From assembly GCA_002438905.1 (NCBI GenBank), contig DJSA01000066.1, positions 1 to 12,506 on the forward strand: a stretch of 12,506 nt of DNA, written 5' to 3'. Below, piece by piece: positions 6,205 to 12,506 of the stretch. A program made the position numbers and the translations under genes. This stretch comes from Bacteroidales bacterium UBA6346. Its GTDB lineage: Bacteria > Bacteroidota > Bacteroidia > Bacteroidales > UBA932. Positions within the stretch are counted from its first letter, which is position 1. Every line of letters starts with the position of its first letter. Below the pieces are notes generated by a model. The model was not told the origin of the DNA. It did no database searches and saw only the letters and a list, made by a program, of their open reading frames with translations.

Positions 6205-8499
6205 ATGAATGTTCATCTGAAGAACATACTTGTTTTGCTCGTTGTTGCGGTGGTGTTCGCCTCTTGTATGAAGGAGACGGATGGCTCTGCGTATGCAGAC
6301 GATTATGAGTTTGTTCTTTCCATGGGCACGGGTGACTTCGGGCAGACCAAGGCCGCGGAATACGGTGAGGACAGATGGAACGAGAACCGCATCGACAGCT
6401 TCAGACTCTATTTCTACGCCGCAGGCTCCGGAGACGACGCACCCGCGCTTTTTGCCTGGCCGATGGATTCTTATGCGAGCGCGGCCAATTCCGGAGCGGT
6501 GACCGGGGGAACGCAGGGACTGGTCGCCGACCCTCTCACCGGCAAGGTCTCGGTGCGCTTTTCCATGAGCCGGCTTTTGGTGCGGACGCTTTTCCCGACG
6601 ATGAGCAGCTGCCGTGTCTGTGCCGTCGCGAACATTTCCGGCTCAGACGCTTCCGGCGGCTCTGATGACGCCGCTCCGTCCCTGCCTTCCGCTCCGACTG
6701 TGAACGACCTGCGTCAGACCGTCATAAGCGCGGACTTCGGACCGGCCGGGGACTCGGAGCCTTATGGGAATGTTCCTGAGCGCTTCGCCATGTTCGGAGA
6801 GGGGAAAGTCATGCGGAACGATGCCCTCGGGGCGCTTTCCGGCGGGGATGTACAGATGTTCCGTTCGGCCTCCAAGATTTCGTTCTATGTCAGCTCTGTG
6901 AACAACGCCGACATAGAGAACAAGAACTGGACTCCGGACACGGAGAATATGTACGTGGCCTTCGTGAACGGTGTGAATAGGGGCTTCCTTGCCTCCGACA
7001 TGAACTATGAGGACCGGCGCGGCAGCGGGTTCAGCTATGTCGGCCGCCCGCGCCGCCTGCTGCCCGCAACGGAGGGCGGTGTCAGCGTTGGATGGACTCA
7101 CGAGATGCCGTGGTGGTCCCTTTTCAGCGAGTGGGGCTCGGAAGGGGAGGGCGATGCTCCGTACATCCTCCTGTCCGTCCCTTGGCGGCACACGGACGAA
7201 GGGGGAGTGCAGGACAGGATTTTCACCTGCTACTATGCCGTCCCGTTCAACTCCGTTGCGCGGCGGCTCGACCACAACGCATGGTACCGCATACGCCTTT
7301 CCGTGAGCATACTCGGCAGCGGGGATCCGGAGCGTCCTACTGAGATAACCCCGTCATACACAATCCTTCCATGGGGAAACGAGACCGTGCGTACCGAGGC
7401 CGAGCTGCTGCGCTACCGCTACCTCATGGTCGATCGCAATGCCTACGAGATGCATAACACCAACTCCATTTCCATCCCGTATTTCACGTCCCATCCGGTC
7501 AGGATTGTCTCCGCGTCGCTGACCACCACCAACCTCGCGCCGACCACGGGCTATGTCCCGGAAGGCAATGTGGTCGTGTCCCCGTCCAAGTACAGCGTTG
7601 TCAATGATTCGGAAAACAGCCGCGTGGTCTTTACCCACGAACTTGTCAATGACTACAGCGCCGACTATGATGTCTCGGCCTACGAACTGACTTTCACCAT
7701 CCAGCACGAGGACGACCACGATTTCGAGGAAACGCTGACCGTCATTCAATACCCCGCGCTTTATGTCGTCGCCGACCTCAATTCCGGCACGGGAAATCCT
7801 GACGGCGGGACGAGCGGGAACAGCAGCTACGGCGGCGATAACGGGTATGTTATCATCAACGGGAATCAGGGATACTATGGGCAGCCAAATGACTGGAAAT
7901 ATGTCTATCAGGGTGAATGGACGAATACCAATCAGGACCCGTATATGTATGTGGTGACGGTCAGCTCGCTTCCTGCCGGCTCCAATTATATAATAGGAGA
8001 CCCGAGGACGGACAACATCTCGGTCCCGACATTCTCCGGCTGGGGCTGGAACCGTGAGTCGTGGACAACGGCCACGGCCACCGACGGCACGCGCAGGCAG
8101 CTCCGCTACTATTACCCGGCGGACAACAACGGGACAAGGGTTAACAATATGATTGCTCCGTCTTTCCGTATAGCCTCGTCCTATGGGGTAAGCTTCACCT
8201 TGTCCTACTCCGACGCTCAGAAGCGCTGCGCTGGCTATCAGGAGGACGGTTACCCGGCCGGGCGGTGGCGGATTCCGACCAAGGCCGAGATTGAATACAT
8301 GGTGATGCTCGCGGACGGCGGCAAGATTCCGGTACTGCTGACTTCCACGAGTTACTATTGGGCAAGCGATGGCCGTGCCTACAGTCCGGGAGGCAATTCC
8401 ACGACCTCAGCCAGCCCTGTCCGCTGCGTCTATGACGAGTGGTACTGGACGGACTGCTGCGGCAAGACGACGTTCACATGGGGAGACAGTGCACGATGA
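6205..8499 (+). CDS. Large fimbrial lipoprotein with C-terminal FISUMP/DUF1566-like domain, tip adhesin candidate
   Basis: The protein has 764 residues. The signal peptide ends in lipobox FASC, Cys21. A strand (YEFVLSMG) precedes QTK49-A, the equivalent of the processing site but with Lys. The fimbrillin-like part runs to about 390, with LDHNAWYRIRLSV (356-368) and YTILPWGNETV (W390). Next come a beta-rich region ending in VIQYPALYVV (513-522) and a Gly/Ser/Asn-rich linker (about 525-555). The C-terminal domain contains IAPSFRIASSYG, CAGYQEDGYPAGRWRIPTKA, YYWASDGRAY and SPVRCVYDEWYW, with Cys741 and Cys751-Cys752. The GRWRIPT...YWAS...VRCVYD order is typical of FISUMP/DUF1566-like domains found at the ends of Bacteroidales fimbrial proteins, related to C-type-lectin-like folds. 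A ligand-binding tip role is inferred. The gene starts 14 bases after the previous stop and overlaps the next start (ATGA). Confidence 0.75.
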   Translation: MNVHLKNILVLLVVAVVFASCMKETDGSAYADDYEFVLSMGTGDFGQTKAAEYGEDRWNENRIDSFRLYFYAAGSGDDAPALFAWPMDSYASAANSGAVTGGTQGLVADPLTGKVSVRFSMSRLLVRTLFPTMSSCRVCAVANISGSDASGGSDDAAPSLPSAPTVNDLRQTVISADFGPAGDSEPYGNVPERFAMFGEGKVMRNDALGALSGGDVQMFRSASKISFYVSSVNNADIENKNWTPDTENMYVAFVNGVNRGFLASDMNYEDRRGSGFSYVGRPRRLLPATEGGVSVGWTHEMPWWSLFSEWGSEGEGDAPYILLSVPWRHTDEGGVQDRIFTCYYAVPFNSVARRLDHNAWYRIRLSVSILGSGDPERPTEITPSYTILPWGNETVRTEAELLRYRYLMVDRNAYEMHNTNSISIPYFTSHPVRIVSASLTTTNLAPTTGYVPEGNVVVSPSKYSVVNDSENSRVVFTHELVNDYSADYDVSAYELTFTIQHEDDHDFEETLTVIQYPALYVVADLNSGTGNPDGGTSGNSSYGGDNGYVIINGNQGYYGQPNDWKYVYQGEWTNTNQDPYMYVVTVSSLPAGSNYIIGDPRTDNISVPTFSGWGWNRESWTTATATDGTRRQLRYYYPADNNGTRVNNMIAPSFRIASSYGVSFTLSYSDAQKRCAGYQEDGYPAGRWRIPTKAEIEYMVMLADGGKIPVLLTSTSYYWASDGRAYSPGGNSTTSASPVRCVYDEWYWTDCCGKTTFTWGDSAR

Positions 8500-10376
8500 G
8501 AGAATATATATTCATACTTCCCCTCTTCCTGATTTTCGTCGTTCTCGGATGTTCCGAAAGACTCGATTTCTCGGAAACGGAGAATCGTGGAGGCGGACTG
8601 GTGTTTTCAGTCAGTGTCCCCGAGGCGGATGTTCTGAGGACACGTTCATTCTCGTCCGAAGGCATATACTCGCTTCATCTTCTGGTTTTCGACGAACAGG
8701 GGTTTTTCGTCGAATGCCGGGAGGCGGAACCTGTAGAACCGGATGCGTTCGGCACGGACATGAACACCGAGTACCGTTTCCGGGCGATGCTTCAGGCAAG
8801 CCCGAATCCGAGGATAATCCACCTTGTCGCGAACTATGACTTCGATTCCAGTCCCGTCTCCTACGGCACCGAGTACTATGTCATGCGTCAGCTTACGGTC
8901 TCGGACGGGCAGGATGCGTACTGGCAGAGAATCGTGCTTGAAGACGGCATACCGGAGAGCCTTGACGAGATGATGGTGGAGGGGCTATCGAGAATCACGA
9001 AGATTCCGCTAGTGAGAAATTTTGCGCGGGTCGATGTATCTTCAAGGACGGAGGACTTCGAGATTTCGGGATATGCCCTCTGGAATGTTCCGGACCGGGG
9101 CTGCGTTGCCCCATGCGTGATGAGCGTGAACTCGTTCGCGGCCTACGAAACCACGGATTCCGCAGGGGGCGGCTTCGGAAACAATCCCTGGGCAAGCCGC
9201 TCATATGCGGAGCTTTCCTCCTCCTACGATGGGGTGTCGGATGTGGGATTCGGCGGCTTCCTGCCGGCAGGGACTCAGATTGTCGCCACTGACGCTGCCT
9301 CGCTGACCTACGACATGAGCGTGAAGCATCTCTATGAGCGGCCGTTCTCCAACGACGAGACAAACACCGCGATAATCGTCCGGGGCAGCTATGCCGGACA
9401 TCCGGAGACCTACTATAAGATTGACTTCGTGCGCTCGGGAACCGCCGGGGTTGCCGAGTACTACAACATCTTACGCAATTTCATCTACAGCGCAAGCATC
9501 ATCTCCTGCACTTCAGATGGCTACACCACGGCAGCCGAGGCGGCGGCCGCACCCGCGTCGAACAACTTCATCTCTTCGGTGGTGACTCAGGACATCATAA
9601 ACATTTCCGACGGTTCGAGCCGTCTCTATGTCAGCTACACCGACACGATGGTCGTCTCTTCTTCTGATTTCAGCTTCCGCTACAGATACATTCCCGACTG
9701 GCGTGACGCCCCGACAGTCGCCGATAACGGTGATATTCTGACTTTCGACCGCGCCACGGAACTTCCGCTCACCGCCGGCGGAATGGTGATAAGGTCGTGG
9801 ACATCGGAGGATTCGTCGGACGGATGGAGGCACGTCACCATAAGCCCGCAACTTCCGGAGGATGAGGAAAAGTCACAGACGGTCATCTTTTACGACCTGG
9901 GGTCGAACACGAACGTTAAGATTGCCCGCAGCGTCACTTTCCGTGTCCGCAACCCCTACAATTTCCGTTTCCAGTGTCCCGCCACCGTTCAGTCCGGTCT
10001 TTCGCGGCAGTTCACTCTGAACATACTCCTGCCCACGGGTCTGCGCGAATCCCTGTTCCCGCTCGATTTCCGGATAGAGTCGGAGGACAACAGCATCGCC
10101 CCGAATGCGTCCCTTTCTGGCGATGAATGGCGCAGCGGCTATATGTCCACATGGTACGGCGAGTCCATGATAAACTCCGGGAAGCGTTCCTTCGGATTCA
10201 CGAAATCCCTCACCTACGGGGACTATATGTCCATGGCTTCCACCTCCGACAATTCCCACAAGATTGTTCCCTGCGCCTTCCTCACGACCAAGTCCGCCTC
10301 CGCGACCACCGTCTGGGTTCAGAACAAATATTTTGAGTTCGGCGACGGGCTCTCAACCGTCACCTTCTCCAACTGA
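8496..10376 (+). CDS. DUF4906-like fimbrial lipoprotein, tip subunit candidate
   Basis: The protein has 626 residues from ATG 8496, which overlaps the TGA of the previous gene (ATGA), implying translational coupling. An in-frame ATG at 8439 would bury the signal peptide and is rejected. MREYIFILPLFLIFVVLGC gives lipobox VLGC, Cys19. A strand (LVFSVSVPE) is followed by RTR50-S, a candidate processing site. The N-terminal part has YSLHLLVFDEQGFFV and PRIIHLVANYDFD. The middle has GFLPAGTQI, AIIVRGSYAGHPETYYKIDF, NILRNFIYSASI (R327-N328), AASNNF-like ASNNFISSVVTQDIINISDG and SSRLYVSYTDT, then RYRYIPDW. That last run is what I associate with DUF4906 fimbrial proteins. The final 200 residues are beta-rich with no recognised domain. 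As the last gene of the locus and much larger than the shaft subunit, it is a candidate tip or tip-associated subunit. Confidence 0.72.
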   Translation: MREYIFILPLFLIFVVLGCSERLDFSETENRGGGLVFSVSVPEADVLRTRSFSSEGIYSLHLLVFDEQGFFVECREAEPVEPDAFGTDMNTEYRFRAMLQASPNPRIIHLVANYDFDSSPVSYGTEYYVMRQLTVSDGQDAYWQRIVLEDGIPESLDEMMVEGLSRITKIPLVRNFARVDVSSRTEDFEISGYALWNVPDRGCVAPCVMSVNSFAAYETTDSAGGGFGNNPWASRSYAELSSSYDGVSDVGFGGFLPAGTQIVATDAASLTYDMSVKHLYERPFSNDETNTAIIVRGSYAGHPETYYKIDFVRSGTAGVAEYYNILRNFIYSASIISCTSDGYTTAAEAAAAPASNNFISSVVTQDIINISDGSSRLYVSYTDTMVVSSSDFSFRYRYIPDWRDAPTVADNGDILTFDRATELPLTAGGMVIRSWTSEDSSDGWRHVTISPQLPEDEEKSQTVIFYDLGSNTNVKIARSVTFRVRNPYNFRFQCPATVQSGLSRQFTLNILLPTGLRESLFPLDFRIESEDNSIAPNASLSGDEWRSGYMSTWYGESMINSGKRSFGFTKSLTYGDYMSMASTSDNSHKIVPCAFLTTKSASATTVWVQNKYFEFGDGLSTVTFSN

Positions 10377-10514
10377 TTTCACTCTCGGGGGGGGCTACGG
10401 TAATGCCCTGACGGACTTTCTCGAAACGGGGACACCGCCCTCCATCCCGACCAATTTGTCTTAGGGTATGGATTTTGCGAAGTTCGCGGGGCGTAGTGTA
10501 AACCATATAATCTT

Positions 10515-11591
10515 ATGAAACACAAAACTTTAGCCATTATGTTGGCCGCAGCGGCCGCAGTGGCGTTTTCTGCACGGAGTTCCGCCTGCACGGGCATCAC
10601 GCTCAAGGCTGCGGACGGAAGTACGGTGACGGCCCGGACAATCGAATGGGCCGTGAATGACAATCACAACCGCTATGTCATCGTTCCACGCAATCACGTC
10701 TGGCATTCCATCGTCCCTGGAGGTGGGCATGGGAGAGTCTTCTCCGGACAGTATGGTTATGTTGGCTTCGCCGTTGAGCAGGCGGAGTTCATCGTCGAGG
10801 GACTGAACGAGGCTGGACTTTCCGCCGGGCTTTTCTATTTTCCGGGATATGGGAAATATGAGGACTACTGCCCATCTCTGAAGGAATCGAGCATCGCGGA
10901 TCTTCAGCTTGTTCCGTATGTCCTCGGCTGCTGCTCAACGGTTGATGAGGTCATTGAGGCTGTCGAGGCGGTTCATGTCCACAACATCGACCCTCGCGCC
11001 TCCACTGCCCACTGGAGATTCGCGGACCCGTCCGGCCGTCAGATTGTTCTGGAAATCATCGGCGAGAAATGCGTGTTCTATGAAAATACGCTTGGCGTCC
11101 TCACCAACTCTCCGTCTTTTGACTGGCAGCTGACGAACCTGAACAACTATGTGAACCTCAAGTCGGGAGCCGTCTCCGAAAACACCGTAGGCAGCCTCGA
11201 ACTCCATTCATTCGGAGGCGGCAGCGGAATGCTCGGACTTCCGGGCGACTTCACGCCGCCGTCCCGCTTTGTCCGCGCAGCATTCTTCCAGGCCACTGCC
11301 CCGAAGCTCGCCGATGCCGACAAGACCGTCATCCAGGCCTTCCACATCCTGAACAACTTCGACCTTCCGATAGGCGTTCAGACCGCCGCCGGCATCACTT
11401 CTCCCGACATCCCGTCCGCGACCCAGTTTACCACCGCCACCGACCTGAGCGGCCGCAAGATCTACATCCGTACAATGTTCAACAGCCACATCCGCATGGT
11501 CGATCTGAACAAGCTCAACTTCGCCCGAGTCAAGTTCCGCTCCGAACTCCTTGACCCAGACCACAATGAGCCGATAGAGCCGCTGTTCTGA
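10515..11591 (+). CDS. Secreted choloylglycine hydrolase family protein (bile salt hydrolase / penicillin V acylase-like, Ntn hydrolase)
   Basis: The protein has 358 residues. The signal peptide covers residues 1-24, ending SARSSA, so cleavage would leave Cys25 (CTGITL) as the N-terminal residue, as this Ntn-hydrolase family requires. Counting Cys25 as 1, Arg41 (ARTIEW) falls at the conserved Arg17. Position 20 is Glu44 where many Gram-positive bile salt hydrolases have Asp. N198 (TNSPSFDWQL) and R251 (LPGDFTPPSRFVR) match the conserved Asn and Arg. GLNEAGLSAGLFYFPGY and NNFDLPIG are typical of the Gram-negative branch of the family. Members cleave amide bonds of conjugated bile salts, penicillin V or acyl-homoserine lactones; sequence alone does not choose among these. 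Location is periplasmic or secreted. A 138-base gap separates it from the pilus locus, so it is probably a separate transcript ending at the hairpin at 11619. The start ATG follows an AT-rich ATATAATCTT leader. Confidence 0.88.
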   Translation: MKHKTLAIMLAAAAAVAFSARSSACTGITLKAADGSTVTARTIEWAVNDNHNRYVIVPRNHVWHSIVPGGGHGRVFSGQYGYVGFAVEQAEFIVEGLNEAGLSAGLFYFPGYGKYEDYCPSLKESSIADLQLVPYVLGCCSTVDEVIEAVEAVHVHNIDPRASTAHWRFADPSGRQIVLEIIGEKCVFYENTLGVLTNSPSFDWQLTNLNNYVNLKSGAVSENTVGSLELHSFGGGSGMLGLPGDFTPPSRFVRAAFFQATAPKLADADKTVIQAFHILNNFDLPIGVQTAAGITSPDIPSATQFTTATDLSGRKIYIRTMFNSHIRMVDLNKLNFARVKFRSELLDPDHNEPIEPLF

Positions 11592-11618
11592 CAGCGTGTC
11601 ATTTCGAGCGAACAAAGT

Positions 11619-11669
11619 AAAGCGAGAAATCTTTGCGCTATGATGTCGCGCAAGGATTTCTCGCTTTTT
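11619..11669. terminator. Bidirectional intrinsic terminator between convergent genes, possibly a dispersed palindromic repeat
   Basis: The left arm 11619-11638 (AAAGCGAGAAATCTTTGCGC) pairs with 11648-11667 around the 9-base loop TATGATGTC. This makes a 20-pair stem with one T-G mismatch that is a wobble in + strand RNA. The + strand continues as a T-run (11665-11669), making it a good terminator for the choloylglycine hydrolase gene. Read from the other strand it is followed by TTTACTTTG, a weaker U-rich tail, and could serve the M13 peptidase gene. Confidence 0.8.
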
Positions 11670-11727
11670 ATCAGCGTTCAAAATAAACTGAAACTAAGCA
11701 GCTGAAACTAGGGGATGAAGCCCCGTA

Positions 11728-12506
11728 CTACCAGATGATGACCCGCTCGGACACCGGCCGCCACATCGGGTCGCCCTCCTTGATGTCAAAGGCCTTGAAG
11801 AAAGTATCCAAGTTACGCAGCGTCACATTCACGCGGTTGCGTCCGAGCGAGTGCACGTCCAGTTTTGTGCGACGGGCAATCTCCTCATCGGTGATGTTGT
11901 CTGCCCAGACCTTGGCGTAGGCGAGGTAGAACCGCTGTTCTGCCGTGAATCCATCAATCGGAGCCGGCTGCTTCCCTTTGAACGAGTTATGGAGAGCCGT
12001 GTAGGAGATGCGAAGTCCGCCCTGGTCCGCAATGTTCTCGCCCAGACAAAGGGCGCCGTTGGCATGAACGCCGGGCAGAACCTCCACCTCGTCAAACTGC
12101 TTCACGAGCACCGCCGTCTTCGCCTTGAACGCTTCGGCATCCTCCGCTGTCCACCAGTCGGCCATGTTCCCGTCCTTGTCGAACAATCGTCCCTGATCAT
12201 CGAATCCATGAGTCATCTCGTGGCTGATGACCACGCCGATTGCACCATAATTCACCGCATCGTCAGCCTCCGGATTGAAGAACGGCGGTTGGAGAATCGC
12301 GGCCGGGAAGCAAATCTCGTTGGTTGACGGGTTGTAGTAGGCATTGACGGTCTGCGGACTCATAAGCCACTCGGCCTTATCGACTGGCTTTCCGAGCCGT
12401 GTCAGATTGTCCTGAACGCTCCAGAGAGCAGCCTGACGGATGTTCTCGTAGTAGCTTGCCGATGGGTCGACCTCAAGCGACGAATAATCCTTCCACTTGT
12501 CCGGAT
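11728..12506 (-). CDS. pepO: M13 (neprilysin/PepO-type) zinc endopeptidase, C-terminal part
   Basis: About 259 C-terminal residues are present. The frame is open to the right edge of the window and the start lies outside. It stops at 11728-11730 (TAG on the - strand). Reading from the edge, PDKWKDYSSLEVDPSASYYE and LGKPVDKAEWLMSPQTVNAYYN lead to the NAYYNP substrate-binding segment. Next are VVISHEMTHGFDDQG with the zinc motif HExxH (HEMTH, 12208-12222), GENIADQGG with the third zinc ligand Glu and its Asp partner, and a final VSERVIIW. This is the complete catalytic core of family M13. The Cys of the eukaryotic C-terminal CxxW is absent, as in many bacterial members. These enzymes cleave peptides, usually outside the cytoplasm; the localisation signal is not in view. 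The gene is convergent with the choloylglycine hydrolase gene and unrelated to the pilus locus by orientation. Confidence 0.93.
   Translation of the reverse strand, partial: PDKWKDYSSLEVDPSASYYENIRQAALWSVQDNLTRLGKPVDKAEWLMSPQTVNAYYNPSTNEICFPAAILQPPFFNPEADDAVNYGAIGVVISHEMTHGFDDQGRLFDKDGNMADWWTAEDAEAFKAKTAVLVKQFDEVEVLPGVHANGALCLGENIADQGGLRISYTALHNSFKGKQPAPIDGFTAEQRFYLAYAKVWADNITDEEIARRTKLDVHSLGRNRVNVTLRNLDTFFKAFDIKEGDPMWRPVSERVIIW

Noticed and set aside
8439..8495. ATG 8439 as start of the last pilus gene
   Set aside because: It would add 19 residues before the signal peptide and overlap the previous gene by about 60 bases; ATG 8496 begins the lipoprotein signal directly.
10391..10411. Hairpin GGGC...GCCC as terminator of the pilus locus
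   Set aside because: The stem is only 4-5 pairs and no T-tract follows.
10455..10477. Bacteroides-type promoter (TTTG ... TTTTG) before the choloylglycine hydrolase
   Set aside because: The spacing is about 11 bases, not 19-21, and the TA of TAnnTTTG is missing.
10578..10590. Lipobox-like SSAC in the choloylglycine hydrolase
   Set aside because: The Cys aligns with the catalytic N-terminal nucleophile of the family, and lipidation would block it; signal peptidase I cleavage is more likely.
11711..11724. GGGG-ATGAAG-CCCC hairpin after the M13 peptidase stop
   Set aside because: A four-pair stem with no T-run on the - strand; the hairpin at 11619-11669 is a far better terminator.

Overview
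The window reads as chromosomal DNA of a fairly GC-rich member of the Bacteroidales, probably a gut commensal. It is packed with type V (FimA/Mfa1-class) pilus lipoproteins, a system characteristic of Bacteroidota. It also carries DUF3575 and DUF3868 accessory proteins, a secreted choloylglycine-hydrolase-family enzyme and an M13 peptidase. Base composition would fit an Alistipes-like or Cryptobacteroides-like genome, but I cannot fix the genus from this sequence.

Positions 1-10376 hold seven genes on the + strand that look like one pilus locus. In order they are: the 3' end of a DUF3575 outer-membrane protein (1-233); a DUF3868 protein with an OmpA-like C-terminus (247-1449); the major Mfa1-type fimbrillin (1488-3248); a FimB/Mfa2-type anchor lipoprotein (3391-4503); an accessory fimbrillin lipoprotein (4688-6190); a 764-residue fimbrial lipoprotein with a C-terminal FISUMP/DUF1566-like domain (6205-8499); and a 626-residue DUF4906-like fimbrial lipoprotein (8496-10376), whose start overlaps the previous stop. 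The two last proteins are tip or adhesin candidates.

The inferred assembly follows the type V model. Subunits are exported as lipoproteins, lose their N-terminal segment to a trypsin-like protease, and polymerise by strand exchange. The four polymerising subunits all have a T-[R/K]-[A/S] site about 28-33 residues after the lipobox Cys. The Mfa2-type anchor lacks it. The major pilin and the anchor also end in almost the same strand (QINILSWKVV).

The gaps in the locus are structured. Two hairpins lie between the major pilin and the anchor (3299-3370). A tandem 30-bp repeat containing a dyad lies before the accessory fimbrillin (4575-4636).

Downstream lie a separate choloylglycine-hydrolase-family gene (10515-11591) and, convergent to it, the 3' part of an M13 zinc peptidase gene on the - strand (11728-12506). 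A long hairpin between them (11619-11669) is probably a shared terminator. No gap exceeds 300 bases. No tRNA, rRNA, IS element or CRISPR array was seen.
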